From NCBI GenBank assembly GCA_964020155.1, contig OZ026552.1, forward strand, positions 4,444,048 through 4,508,047: DNA of 64,000 bases, written 5' to 3'. Made by a program: the position numbers and the translations under genes. This DNA is from Chondrilla cf. caribensis. Taxonomy: Eukaryota; Porifera; Demospongiae; Chondrillida; Chondrillidae. Below, piece by piece: positions 9,560-20,728 of this stretch. Numbering within the stretch: the first letter of the stretch is position 1; every line of letters begins with the position of its first letter. Below the pieces are notes generated by a model, which had not been told where the DNA came from, made no database searches, and saw only the letters and a list, made by a program, of their open reading frames with translations.

Positions 9560-12500
9560 CTACATCTCTGTTGTTTCTTCTCTCATCTCATGTTCGAGTT
9601 CTTCTCTTATCTCAACTTCAGTTTCTTCTCTTGTCTCATCTTCGGTTTCTCCTCTCGTCTCATCATCTCTATTGTGCTCACTGTCACTCTTTTCTCCACT
9701 GCTATTGCTACTGCTGGTGTACTCCTCACTGTTGAAGCACATACTAGCAGACAAGTAGTGAATCTGTACTGGAGCATCATCAAGAATGTCACCCTGATTC
9801 CTTCTAGCTCTTCTCTCCCTCCTCCTCCTCTCTTTCAATTCAATGTATCTCTCTCGAAGTGTGTCCATTTTATGCCGTGTACTTTCAGGTAGAGGGAAGT
9901 AGTGATAGGCATGGTGGACAGTGACTGCAATGAGTTGGGCTAGTGCCAGAGATATGGACAGACACACTCCAACAGTAGTATAGACTGAGCCTATACTTGT
10001 TGATATGGTAGCCATTGTAGTGATGAACATTATATTGAGTAAGTACAAACTGTCAATAACTTTTGGTCTGAAGATCTTTGATATTTTTGCTTTCATCAAA
10101 TCTCTTCTTGTTATCTTTCTCTCTGGATCAGGTCTGTAGATAGTGACGTTGTCTGTTCTGAAGGGTTCCATCAGAAGTTGTAGTAGTAAAATGGATCCTG
10201 TAGTCAGGAATATGGTGTACGCTACCACAGGTGTGTTGGTAGCAATGTTGAGAGTTATTAATACAATTCTGAAGAGTAGCCTAGTTCCAAACCAAAATCC
10301 AAATGGGTATTGAAATGGTCCTTGAAAGGCATCAAAAAAGTGGCTGAACAATGGTCTTCGTGAACAAATTTTGTTTTTTATTTGATCTGCAAATAATGTG
10401 ACTATCGTGAGTGGGAGAAAGTGTAGTAATAGAGTAAGTAGACACAGAACTCCAACAGCTATGTGTTTCCCCTTAAAGTACTCCAGTTCTGGTTGATGTA
10501 ACCAAACCACTTGATATGTTCCAGAGTCTACACTGTAGATGTGTGTGTACTGTAGTCCGTAGATGACAGCATTGATGAGCCCCGAGTAGGTGAGCAGCAT
10601 GATGGTGGCAAGTACTGGGACTGATTTTCTTGCTAAAAATCGGAAGACAATTTTTCGTTCGAATTTGTGAGAGATTGCAGTTACAATAATGGTAAGAGCG
10701 ATCAGATAGAAAGGAAATATGAACTGCACAATGGACTTAGTAAATTCGTCCATTCCATCAAAGAAGCATGTTTCGAGTCCAAATCCAAGGTTGATGAGGG
10801 CCAGAGGGATGTAGAAAGGTCTAACAGAGTACTTCAGTAGAAACTCGTCCATGATCCCTACAACATTGGCATAGAAGGCAATCCCGATGATGTCTCCTTG
10901 AAGCACAGTAAAGTTGAATAGAGATAATAATAGGATGAGTACAATTCCAGCTACTGCTCCAAGGGGCACCAGAAGCAGACCAGCAAATGTACATTGAGTG
11001 CATCGAAATGATCCAAATTGTGAACTGGTTCCAGGAGTACACTGACTGCAGAGTAGTCCCTGTCGGTTGCTGTTGGTATCACACTGTATTGTAGTGTTGA
11101 TGTCTTCCGTAGTCAGTCCAGTAGTTGATATAGTGGAGTTGACAGTGTCACAGTAATGCGAGGGACAGTGGTCAGAGAAGACTAGCTGTTGACCCAAATA
11201 CCCCATCCAGTAGTTGTTAGTTGACGATTTGTATTTGATTTCTGTTCTTATTCCTCTGGCAGTCATTAAACATTGAAAGTGATGATTTGATAATAGCTGA
11301 TTGCAGTCACATGTTGTCCCGTTGTTTGATGGTGATAACTGAAATCCAGAAGGACAATTTGTTCTGACTTGTAGTAGCACTGCTTTACTGAATGCAAATT
11401 CAGTCTCAGGATTGATGTCCTCTTCATCATATGTATATCGTAACAGCGCATATATCTTTGCCTCGAATGTAAAGCTATCTCCAGGGTTGTGTGTTGTCAA
11501 CGAGAACAGTTCAGTGCAACCTTTGCTGTATGCTATTAATTCTTCTCCCCTTAATTCAGTGTTGATAGTAGTAAATTTTGCTTTCTGTACAAACCCATAA
11601 TCCCCTAGTGCTACAAGACCAACTTTAACCGATAATCCAGGGTACACTCTTTTTGTGATTGTCCCACTGCTACAGTCCCAGAGGTTTCTATCATCTGGTT
11701 CAGTTGGATCACAAGTACAGGCATAGTAAGCCGGAGATCCTATTGTGGTCTTGTCCCAAGAGTCAAGCTTCAAGATCCTTTTCTTTTCATCCTCCCTCAT
11801 TGTCTTGTTCCCTTCTCTCAATGTCAGTGTGCAGTTCTGAAGTTTAGCATTATATATCAGGTAGTGCTGTTGTGTGTCTCCTCTTGCCTTCTTCCAACCA
11901 TTAGACAGTACAATGCTGGCATTGAAGTACTCCAGGTCATCTTCACTTATGTACATTCCATTGTCATCGACAAACTGAAATACACACGTTCCACCACCAT
12001 TATCTCTGTCCCATTCTTCATTTAAATTTAGCTTTCGATTACTGCCACCTATGTTGTAGTTAGTATAATCGATCAAAAACTGTATTGCACTATTGTTGTT
12101 GTTGAGAATTCTCAATTCAGAGTTGTTCTGGAATAGCATTCTTGAATTTGGGGACATCCTCATTACTGTCCCATTGAGAGTGTTGTTTTCCATTTCCATA
12201 GTCCCATCCACTATTGTTAGTACCTTATTCAGTGTTAAAATTTCAAGGACGAAATCGTGCTCAAATTTTGCCTTATTATATGTGAAAATGTTGTGGCCAT
12301 AAAAACCTATTGGCAAGTATATTTCATTGTGTGTACATCTAGGTGATTTGTTGAAACTGGGCTGGAAGTGAATATTCATGAGTATATATTGAACGGTATT
12401 GTTAACAAATGTACAATTTTCAACTCTGATGTTAGGAATAAAATGCTTCTCATGATCAGTTGTCCTCTCATTTCTTATATAGTATTCCGTAACAAGTATT

Positions 12501-13456
12501 TCCATCATATAATCTGAGTGAGTATTGTCAAGAAAATGTGTATTTTCTACACGTACATGATGAGGTCCCCGCAACTCAAGGGATAAAACATCCCCTCTGT
12601 TGTTGATGAAAACAGAGTCTGAAATGACCACTTTACTACAGTGTATGTTGGTGAGGAAGGACAGTGCTACTGGTGATCTTCTGTGTCTGAACACGCAATG
12701 GTTAAAGTGCACTGTAACAGGAGCAGAGGTGGAATTGTCATGGCACTGTACAGGCCCAACATCACGCCTATAGCGAATCGCACCAGTTACCGTAATGTTT
12801 ATAATGTTATTTCTTATGTCCTGTTCGTTGGCAAGTTCAAATGTTGAGTTATTTATGGTAATGTTAACCAAGGACTCTTCACCAGCTGAATTGGTTGGAA
12901 TATCAATCCCAACGAACAAACCAGTTTTTGCAAAAAGTTGACTGATAAGAACTTCTCCCCTCGGGTGAAAAATGTACAGTCTGGTATCAAGTGTTATGGC
13001 TTGGATTGACAGGTTTTGTACATGTATTAGAATAAGTTTAATCGCATTGTTTGGATCTGCTCCATGGAAACAATTCAAGTAGGTCATTGTAAAATTTTTC
13101 ACATTGTACACAAGCAGTCCTTTTGACAAATGCCCACGTATGATAACAGTGCTACATGTTTCACTCCTGATATCAATACATGGATTCTCACCTGTGAGTG
13201 TGATATTCATACTATCGCGGATAAAAATGTCAAAGCTCAAGTAATGCTCTCCTTGGAGGAATATCCATTTTGTGTGTGATGTTGAGAGGAGGGAAGCGTT
13301 ATCCCTGGCGTAGCTGTCCAGTGTTTGACAAGGTGTCCGACCTCCACACTGTGAAGTATGGGGTGCTATCCAGTAGGTGTGCTGTCCATGTACTCCACAG
13401 AGTATGGCCAGGTGTACTACAAGGAGTACTGTACTGTATCTGGTACTCACCGACAT
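9560..13456 (-). CDS. Beta-helix multi-pass membrane protein, gene A (type 1)
   Basis: A single-exon gene of 1298 aa. A signal peptide (1-24, cleaved before QHTYW) is followed by a conserved first segment with two Cys (TSQCGGRTPCQTLDSYA). A beta-helix-like ectodomain (about 50-490) has many N-glycosylation sites and repeats of the kind VISDSVFINN and VRVENTHFLDN. Then come a conserved block FQFVDDNGMYISEDDLEYFN (about 490-520), a Cys-rich stalk (about 585-815, including CDCNQLL and LLCSQCTPGTSSQFGSF), and about nine hydrophobic spans (820-1190). A cytoplasmic tail carries YLSASMCFNSEE, a Ser/acidic stretch and acidic ETREE-type repeats, ending TTEM. I cannot name the family; such proteins are abundant and uncharacterised in sponges. 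A surface receptor or sensor role is inference. It lies antisense within ASCC3 intron 6. Conserved upstream elements and identical starts in the other copies support the start. Confidence 0.88.
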   Translation of the reverse strand: MSVSTRYSTVLLVVHLAILCGVHGQHTYWIAPHTSQCGGRTPCQTLDSYARDNASLLSTSHTKWIFLQGEHYLSFDIFIRDSMNITLTGENPCIDIRSETCSTVIIRGHLSKGLLVYNVKNFTMTYLNCFHGADPNNAIKLILIHVQNLSIQAITLDTRLYIFHPRGEVLISQLFAKTGLFVGIDIPTNSAGEESLVNITINNSTFELANEQDIRNNIINITVTGAIRYRRDVGPVQCHDNSTSAPVTVHFNHCVFRHRRSPVALSFLTNIHCSKVVISDSVFINNRGDVLSLELRGPHHVRVENTHFLDNTHSDYMMEILVTEYYIRNERTTDHEKHFIPNIRVENCTFVNNTVQYILMNIHFQPSFNKSPRCTHNEIYLPIGFYGHNIFTYNKAKFEHDFVLEILTLNKVLTIVDGTMEMENNTLNGTVMRMSPNSRMLFQNNSELRILNNNNSAIQFLIDYTNYNIGGSNRKLNLNEEWDRDNGGGTCVFQFVDDNGMYISEDDLEYFNASIVLSNGWKKARGDTQQHYLIYNAKLQNCTLTLREGNKTMREDEKKRILKLDSWDKTTIGSPAYYACTCDPTEPDDRNLWDCSSGTITKRVYPGLSVKVGLVALGDYGFVQKAKFTTINTELRGEELIAYSKGCTELFSLTTHNPGDSFTFEAKIYALLRYTYDEEDINPETEFAFSKAVLLQVRTNCPSGFQLSPSNNGTTCDCNQLLSNHHFQCLMTARGIRTEIKYKSSTNNYWMGYLGQQLVFSDHCPSHYCDTVNSTISTTGLTTEDINTTIQCDTNSNRQGLLCSQCTPGTSSQFGSFRCTQCTFAGLLLVPLGAVAGIVLILLLSLFNFTVLQGDIIGIAFYANVVGIMDEFLLKYSVRPFYIPLALINLGFGLETCFFDGMDEFTKSIVQFIFPFYLIALTIIVTAISHKFERKIVFRFLARKSVPVLATIMLLTYSGLINAVIYGLQYTHIYSVDSGTYQVVWLHQPELEYFKGKHIAVGVLCLLTLLLHFLPLTIVTLFADQIKNKICSRRPLFSHFFDAFQGPFQYPFGFWFGTRLLFRIVLITLNIATNTPVVAYTIFLTTGSILLLQLLMEPFRTDNVTIYRPDPERKITRRDLMKAKISKIFRPKVIDSLYLLNIMFITTMATISTSIGSVYTTVGVCLSISLALAQLIAVTVHHAYHYFPLPESTRHKMDTLRERYIELKERRRRERRARRNQGDILDDAPVQIHYLSASMCFNSEEYTSSSNSSGEKSDSEHNRDDETRGETEDETREETEVEIREELEHEMREETTEM

Positions 13457-13525
13457 GGTCTTTGGGTAGAGAACTGTTTGCAGTTCTGTACTTGAGGAGA
13501 AATGTACTTGTTGAGATCAACTTCA

Positions 13526-13582
13526 GGATTAAATAGCTGTGATGATGACAAATGTAGTTTCAGTTTGGGGTTACACTTCCTG
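13526..13582 (-). promoter_or_regulatory. Conserved core promoter of gene A
   Basis: On the minus strand: TATTTAAT (13528-13535) 72 bp before the ATG, AAACTGAAACT (13556-13566; close to the IRF/ISRE consensus GAAANNGAAA), and CAGGAAGT (13575-13582; ETS core). The same order and spacing recur before genes B-F, and in part before G. Confidence 0.6.
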
Positions 13583-16314
13583 TTCTGCTTACAACTACAC
13601 TTAGTCACAAGATTCCTTACTGAACGACATTCATTGAATCATTCAACATCACGTAACAGTGTGGTACCTACTCCTACAGTAATACAGTACATGTACATTG
13701 TTATACTACTATGTGTGTACACATTGTTATCGTGAAACCCAGCCTCTTAGTTGATATCATCGATAATTTGGTGGTTTAGTGTTGTACTTAACCTTGAAGT
13801 ATATTATGTTCACTTCCAATAGGATAATGACTTATGAATAATGACCATTTCTGTAGAGACGTCCATTACAATACAGTGAATTCTCATTAAACCGCCACAA
13901 TTTCCCAGTACCAATATAATGTACAAGTACCAATGAATATCCAGTTAATCTGCCAAACGCATTAATCCACCATCTTTTTAAAAACGAATTGCAGCAGATT
14001 AAAGAGAATTCTCTGTATGGATCTATACGTACATATATGCAGGTGTAGTTGAACTTACAGTGAATATATTATCGCTTAGCCTAGTAGCTTCAGGGTTGAA
14101 TTAAATTGCAAGCACTCATATGCACTGATTGAAAATCACATCTCATCACAAGGAGTGTTCACAAAGACACTATTGACACTAATCATATTATACAGCTAAT
14201 ACGTATATGTATGGAGAAGGATTGTACTATTGTGATAATGCCTAGTATGTAAGTATGCATAATGTAAATTTTACATAAATCAATATACAATATATTATAC
14301 ATATGTATTCCAAGTACAGATGGAGTTTATATTATTGATAGCAGTCTGTAACCAAACAAGGAAAACTATGTTGCCATAGTGTATGGGAACCAATTGCTAT
14401 GTACACATTATAGAGTTCTACTCATTGCATATAAAAATTGGCCTTCAAAGAGACCATAATGATTGAACTACCTAACACTCCCAGTCCAAGGGCATAAACA
14501 TGTTGTGAGGGGTTCATACATGAAATTGTAAATTTGAAGCTTGAAGCAAATTGCTATGAATTAGTGTAAAAGTGAAGACTATTGACCCTATTCTGTCCCA
14601 TTCATTACCAATAGTACATTGGTGTATTTGCTTAACAATTGACAATGCCATTCACTGACAGGTCACTCTATCCGACTCAACATTGTAAACATGTTATAAG
14701 AGAAACTGCAATGTAGTCAAGTGTATGAGGTGATTATTTTGATTCAATTTTAATCAATAGAGACATTGTGGCAGCTTTATTGATCTATGCTATTCGTTAT
14801 TATTAAAGTAGTTTCTACTCAATGAGCAAACAGCCAAATAAGTACATATAGTACATATTGGCGGATTTATTAGTGGCTATTCACGTAGCTTTGGTATATT
14901 ATCTGAGAGTTCCCCTGGTCTGTTGATGTTGGTCATGCTTCATATGGAGGGAATATTTACCTCAATGTCTGTACCTACTTAAGTAGAATTATAGGTTACT
15001 TGACTAGCTGTGTGTCAGTATCCTCACTTGCATCCTGGCATAATGCACATAAGGAAAAGCTTGAAAGATAACATCTTTAGTGTGTAGAGGAACATGCATG
15101 GTTGATTGCCCCTCCCCTGGCACCACCTTTGCGCAATGACCTACGTATTGCCTATGCACTTTGTATGTGGCAGCTGTTGTGCGTACCCAGTTCAGTAGTT
15201 GTATTTGCATTGGTATCTCTGACATAGGGTGTATTTCCATCAACCTTACCTGAGGACTACATACACCCGAGTTAACTCCTATTCACACTCTTTAAGAGAG
15301 TGGAGATCCCTGAGAAATTTCTTTTGTTATAAAGAATCGTGAACAATTGAGAGGGTGTCACAACTACTTGAACATGCCTTGGGTAACCTCACATCATGAA
15401 ACTATGACTTGGATAATTGACTACAGGACAATGTGTTTGATATTGTGTGAGACCTAAGGACATGTAGATGTACTGCCCCCATAACGAGGTTATTAATATT
15501 TCTTTATATCCATGTACTTTATGGGTGGTGGAACTAGAGGTGAGAAGACATGATGTTTCACTGTCCCTAAGTATGTATCACAGTATGCATAGTCTAGTAC
15601 CTTAGCAGGCCTAGAATTTGTTTCTGTAGATGTATATATACTCTATCAATATCTCCTTATAAATAATTTTTGCTTTAAGATCCTAAATGATCGATCTATG
15701 TACATATGTAAGCTCAATGTACACCACACTGCCAATTTGCAATACTAGTCAGTATTACGTAAATAAATAGACTAGATACACTAATAGACTTGGCCTGTGA
15801 TACCATAATATATGTGCATGCTAACTTTCACGGGGTGTATACTTCACTAATTGAAAACTGTGATTGTGATTGGCATTTTTATTTCCTTGGGGAGACAAAT
15901 TTCTGCAGCTGGTTCCTTTTTGGAGGAGAGTACTTGCAAATTGAATGTTTGTGAACCCAAGTTGTTAGTGAAATCCATAAAAGTGTTCCACATGAATAAA
16001 TATCTTTTATGCATATTATGTGTACATACTGAAATCATGTATACTGTAGTTTTCAGGAATTACTGCACATCACCATGCAATATATTATGTTAAATTGATT
16101 AATCCTTCAATGTGCAATGTCATAATTTTCAATGACTCATGTAACACAGTCAAAAGAATATATAATTATAATTATGAATATGTGAGACATGCAAATTCTA
16201 CATTAATGATCATTATTAATGGACAAGGTTATTGCAAAAGGAAAACTGTGCATGAACAATAGTTAATATCAAAAAATTATCAAATATTGTTATAGTATTA
16301 CTGAACTCTTTTCC
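13583..16314. other. Intergenic region between genes A and B
   Basis: 2.7 kb without a recognisable gene. It holds a family-3 MITE (13874-14015). Its length differs from the C-D and E-F spacers (about 1.7 kb). Confidence 0.7.
13874..14015. mobile_element. MITE-like element, family 3 (copy 1)
   Basis: Starts CAGTGAATTCTCATTAAAC and ends with its inverted counterpart (TTAAAGAGAATTCTCTG), with TA on both sides (13872-13873, 14016-14017). Homologous elements lie at 53584 and 62727. It is non-coding. Confidence 0.65.
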
Positions 16315-19300
16315 TCAATCTTCATCATTCTCTCTGTCAGTGATTCCTTCCAGCTCTTTTTCTCCCCTCATTCTCTTTCTAAATTTGAAGAATCTCTCTC
16401 GAAGCGCTTCCATTTTGCCATCTGGTAGAGGAAAGTAGTGGTAGGTATGGTGGACAGTAGCAGCAACAAGTTGGGCTAGTGCCAGGGATATGGACAAACA
16501 TACTCCAACAGTGGTGTACACTGAACTAATGTCAATGGACGCAGTAACAGCTGTAGCTATGAACATAATGTTGAGCAAGTACAAACCATCAATGACTTTT
16601 GGTCTGAAGATTTTTGAAATCTTAATTTTCATCAATTCTCTTCTTGTTATCTTTCTCTCTGGATCAGGTCTGTAAATAGTGACATTGTCTGTTCTGAAAG
16701 GCTCCATCAGAAGTTGTAGTAGTAAAATCGATCCTGTAGTCAGGAATATGGCGAATGCTACCACAGATGTGTTGGTAGTTATGTTGAGAGTTATAAATGC
16801 AATCCTAAGGAGTAGTCTGGTTCCAAACCAAAATCCAAATGGGTATCGAAATGCTCCATGGAATACATCAAGAAAATGACTGTACCACAGATTGCGTGAA
16901 CAGATTCTGAAGAGATCTCCCAACAGTGTGACTATCGTGAGAGGGAGGAGGTAGAAGACAGTAACAACAAGGCACAGAACTCCAACAGCTATGTGTTTTC
17001 CCTTAAAGTACTCCAGTTCTGGTTGATGTAACCAGACCACTTGATATGTTCCAGAGTCTACATTGTAGATGTGTGTGTACTGTAGTCCGTAGATGACAGC
17101 ATTGATGAGCCCCGAGTAGGTGAGCAGCATGATGGTGGCCAGTACTGGGACTGATCTCCTGGCTACAAATCTGATCCGGAATACCTTTAAGTTGTACTTG
17201 TGAGCAGCGATGATGATGATGATGAGAAGGGCAATCAGATAGAAAGGGAAAACGAACTGTACAATGGCTTTGATAAATTCGTCCATTCCATCAAAGAAAC
17301 ATGTTTCGAATCCAAATCCAAGGTTGATGAGAGCCAGAGGGATGTAGAAAGGTCTAACAGAGTACTGTTGTAAAAACTCGTCCATGATCCCTACAACATT
17401 GGCATAGAAGGCAATCCCGATGATGTCTCCTTGGAGCACAGTAAAGTTGAATAGAAATAATAAGAGGATGAGTCCAATACCAGCTACTGCTCCAAAAGGC
17501 ACGAGAAGCAGACCAGCAAATGTACATTGAGTGCATCGAAATGATCCAAACTGTGAACTGGTTCCAGGAGTACATTGACTGCAGAGTAGTCCCTGTCGGT
17601 TGCTGTCGGTATCACACTGTATTGTAGTGTTGATGTCTTCCGTAGTCAGTCCAGTAGTTGATATGGTGGAGTTAACAGTGTTGCAGTAATGTGACAGACA
17701 ATGGTCAGAGAAGACTAGCTGTTGACCCAAATACCCCATCCAGTAGTTGTTGGTTGATGATTTGTATGTGATCTTAGTTCGTATGCCTCTGGCAGTGATG
17801 GTACATTGAAAGTGATGATTTGATAGTAGTTGATTGCAGTCACATGTTGTCCCATTGTTTGTTGGTGATAGATGAAATCCAGAAGGACAGTTTGTACTGA
17901 CCTGTACTATTACAGTTTTACTGAATACCAACTCAGCTGTAGGGTCATCATGAGATATATATAAACGTAGCTGACTGTAAACATTTGCCTCTACTGTGTA
18001 GTTTTCTCCTGGGATATTTGCTGTAAAGGTAGACAACTCTTTGCATCCTCTATTATATGTTAAGGAGTAATCTTGATTTGATTCTGGAGAGGATAAAATG
18101 ATGAATTTTGCTCCCTGTACAAACCCGTAATCTCCGAGTGCCACAAGACCAACTCTTACCAGCAATCCAGAATACACAGTTGTAGTGATTGTCCCACTGC
18201 TACAGTCCCAGAGGTTTCTATTGTCTGGTTGAGTTATATCACAAGTACAGGTATAGTAGGCCGGAGATCCTATTGTGGTCTTGTCCCAAGAGTCAAGCTT
18301 CAAGAACCTTTTCTTTGTATCTTTCTCCAACATCTTGTTCCCTTCTCTCAATGTCAGTGTGCAGTTCTGAAGATTAGCATTGTATATCAGGTAGTGTGGT
18401 TGTGTATCGTCTGTTGTCTTCCCACCAGAACCCCTGTTAGACAGTACAATGCTGGCATTGAAGTACTCCAGGTCATCTTCACTTATGTACATTCCATTGT
18501 CATCGACAAACTGAAAAATACATCTTCCTTTACTGATATCAAACTCACTAAGTTCAACATATTGTTGATATGTGTGGTCTGGGTAGTCAACTAAGAACTG
18601 TATAGCTGTGCTGAAATTTCCATTGCTAGCTATTCTTAGTTGAGAGTTGTTGTGTAGTAGAATTATGGAGTTTGGTGACAATACCATTGCTGCAATATCC
18701 ACTTCATTGCGTTCAATTTCCATCATTCCTGACACTCCAACCATGACGTTTGTCATTGATATAATCATGTCAAGTTCTTCCGTAAGGCCTAGTCTGCTAG
18801 GCCTGTTGTCAGAAAAGATGTTATGACCATTAAAAACTATATGTAGTGCAATATCATGGTGATCTTCTGGTTTAAATCTGCTATAAGTTATAATATCAAT
18901 GACGCTAAATAAGATATTATTGTTTGCAAATGTACAATTGTCAATGATGATACTTGGGGTTGAACTAATTTCCTCAATTGTTTTCTGAAAGTTCGCTAAA
19001 TACGTTGCTGTAATGATGTGATAAGCATTATTTTCAACAAAATGTGTATTCTCCACCTGCAGTTGATGTGGTCCGAATAACTCAAGCACTATAACCTCTC
19101 CTCTGTTGTTAATGAAAACACAGTCTGAAATGACCACTTTACCGCATTGTCTTGTGGTCATGAAATACAATTCTAGTGAGGTTCTACTATCCTTGAACAG
19201 ACGGTGGCTGAAGTGCACTGTAACAGCAAAAGATGAATTGTGACATTGTGGACGTCCAATACCATGAATACCTTTCCTACTTTCACTAATGGTTAATATG

Positions 19301-20004
19301 TTATATTCAATGCCAGGTTCAAGTTTAAATGTTGAATGTAATATAGTAACACTGACCCAAGGCTGTTGAATCTCGTACTTTGTTGAATGAGGCATTGCTT
19401 CAGATAAATTAACATGCAATGAAAAGTGATCAGTAGTGAGCTGACTGATATGAACAGTTTCTTTTGGCTGGGTTATCTCAAATTGAACATTCAATAATGT
19501 AACAGCCTGAATTGTCAAGTTGTGTACATGATCGATATGAAGTTTTCCTTTTCCAACCTGGTATTGTTCCCCTGGGGATGAAAACCCCTCATTGACCCAA
19601 TCATGGGAGCTTGTAGATAAAAACCTCAAGTTTGATATTGCAAGTTCTGTAACATTATATATATAAACTGACAAGGGCCATATGTTTGGTAGAACACTAC
19701 TGCACTGCTCAGTCCTAGTGCTGCTACAAGGATACTCACCAGTCAGTGTGATATTTGTAGCATGTTCAATGTCAATAGTTTGATCCAGATGATGCTGTCC
19801 TTGAAGGAATATCCATTTTGTGTGTGATGTTGAGAGGAGGGAAGCGTTATACCTGGCGTAGCTGTCCAGTGTTTGACAAGGTGTCCGACCTTCACACTGT
19901 GAGGTATGGGGTGCTATCCAGTAGGTGTGTTGTCCATGTACTCCACAGAGTATGGCCAGGAGTACTACAAGGAGTACTGTACTGTAGCTGGTACTCACCG
20001 ACAT
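16315..20004 (-). CDS. Beta-helix multi-pass membrane protein, gene B (type 2, short tail)
   Basis: Single exon, 1229 aa. The signal peptide, stalk and membrane architecture are as in gene A. The loop between spans 4 and 5 (AHKYNLKVFRIRFVARRS) and the loop before FGFWFGTRLL (GDLFRICSRNLWYSHFLDVF) define type 2, in contrast to A's SHKFERK and ADQIKNKICSRRPLFSHFF. The ectodomain between about residues 75 and 480 is clearly different from A and also from D and F; it is closest to the N-terminal part of G (HLDQTIDIEHATNITLTGEY). The tail is the shortest of the family, ending ITDRENDED about 38 residues after the last span. It lacks the YLSA motif and the Ser/acidic region present in all the others. 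Whether that is a secondary truncation or a distinct isoform is open. It is the second gene of pair A-B, same strand, 2.86 kb apart. Confidence 0.87.
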   Translation of the reverse strand: MSVSTSYSTVLLVVLLAILCGVHGQHTYWIAPHTSQCEGRTPCQTLDSYARYNASLLSTSHTKWIFLQGQHHLDQTIDIEHATNITLTGEYPCSSTRTEQCSSVLPNIWPLSVYIYNVTELAISNLRFLSTSSHDWVNEGFSSPGEQYQVGKGKLHIDHVHNLTIQAVTLLNVQFEITQPKETVHISQLTTDHFSLHVNLSEAMPHSTKYEIQQPWVSVTILHSTFKLEPGIEYNILTISESRKGIHGIGRPQCHNSSFAVTVHFSHRLFKDSRTSLELYFMTTRQCGKVVISDCVFINNRGEVIVLELFGPHQLQVENTHFVENNAYHIITATYLANFQKTIEEISSTPSIIIDNCTFANNNILFSVIDIITYSRFKPEDHHDIALHIVFNGHNIFSDNRPSRLGLTEELDMIISMTNVMVGVSGMMEIERNEVDIAAMVLSPNSIILLHNNSQLRIASNGNFSTAIQFLVDYPDHTYQQYVELSEFDISKGRCIFQFVDDNGMYISEDDLEYFNASIVLSNRGSGGKTTDDTQPHYLIYNANLQNCTLTLREGNKMLEKDTKKRFLKLDSWDKTTIGSPAYYTCTCDITQPDNRNLWDCSSGTITTTVYSGLLVRVGLVALGDYGFVQGAKFIILSSPESNQDYSLTYNRGCKELSTFTANIPGENYTVEANVYSQLRLYISHDDPTAELVFSKTVIVQVSTNCPSGFHLSPTNNGTTCDCNQLLSNHHFQCTITARGIRTKITYKSSTNNYWMGYLGQQLVFSDHCLSHYCNTVNSTISTTGLTTEDINTTIQCDTDSNRQGLLCSQCTPGTSSQFGSFRCTQCTFAGLLLVPFGAVAGIGLILLLFLFNFTVLQGDIIGIAFYANVVGIMDEFLQQYSVRPFYIPLALINLGFGFETCFFDGMDEFIKAIVQFVFPFYLIALLIIIIIAAHKYNLKVFRIRFVARRSVPVLATIMLLTYSGLINAVIYGLQYTHIYNVDSGTYQVVWLHQPELEYFKGKHIAVGVLCLVVTVFYLLPLTIVTLLGDLFRICSRNLWYSHFLDVFHGAFRYPFGFWFGTRLLLRIAFITLNITTNTSVVAFAIFLTTGSILLLQLLMEPFRTDNVTIYRPDPERKITRRELMKIKISKIFRPKVIDGLYLLNIMFIATAVTASIDISSVYTTVGVCLSISLALAQLVAATVHHTYHYFPLPDGKMEALRERFFKFRKRMRGEKELEGITDRENDED

Positions 20005-20073
20005 GGTCTTTGGGTAGAGAACTGTTTGTAGATCTGTACTCGAGGAGAAATGTACTTGTTGAGATCCACTTCA

Positions 20074-20130
20074 GGATTAAATAGCTGTGATGATGACAAA
20101 TGTAGTTTCAGTTTAGGGTTATACTTCCTG
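20074..20130 (-). promoter_or_regulatory. Conserved core promoter of gene B
   Basis: TATTTAAT at 20076-20083, AAACTGAAACT at 20104-20114 and CAGGAAGT at 20123-20130, all read on the minus strand. Spacing to the ATG at 20004 is the same as for gene A. Confidence 0.6.
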
Positions 20131-20728
20131 TTCTGCCTACTTTTCTTATTTACAAGATCACTTCCTGAATATCTTCCACTTTGGGGGATGGGTAAGAAAT
20201 CACAAATGGTACCAGCTGTACATATAGTACGTACATACATGTACACTAGTTCCCAATAGTAAATACTGTACATATGTACCTGCTCAATACAACACACACA
20301 CACACACACGCGCACACATGCACATACATCCTCATACTACCATATTTACTGTGTGTTTTCACTCTACTCTGATAAGTCGATGTGTATGTGACGTGTTTGA
20401 ATTTGTGTGGATGTAAATGTAAAATTAAAATACATATGTAGATAAAGAGTCCATGTCTTCATGTGTGCCTGTATGAGTTACATGGTGACTATTGTGTCAT
20501 TTTAGCAACAGCGTCCACATATAATACTATTGTACGTTTTCTATTCTTATGTATGTGCATATCAGAATTATTATAGTAGTATTGCATGGATGTATGGATG
20601 CACAGTGTGTGTGTGTGTTTGTGTGTGTGTGTGAGGTGGTAACTGATGTGTCTTCTTCAGCAATGATAGCTCTGCTGTAGTTATTGTACGTACCTACTTT
20701 CATGCTACATTCATTTAGTATGTTTGCA
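20131..20728. other. Non-coding stretch upstream of gene B
   Basis: It has a short CA tract near 20291-20310 and sequence homologous to the regions right of D, F and G. No gene is seen. Confidence 0.65.

Noticed and set aside
13299..13520. Short frames opposite the 5' ends of the beta-helix genes (WSTWTAHLLDSTPYF... and its plus-strand counterparts)
   Set aside because: They recur in each copy only because the coding sequence beneath is conserved. They are shadow frames.
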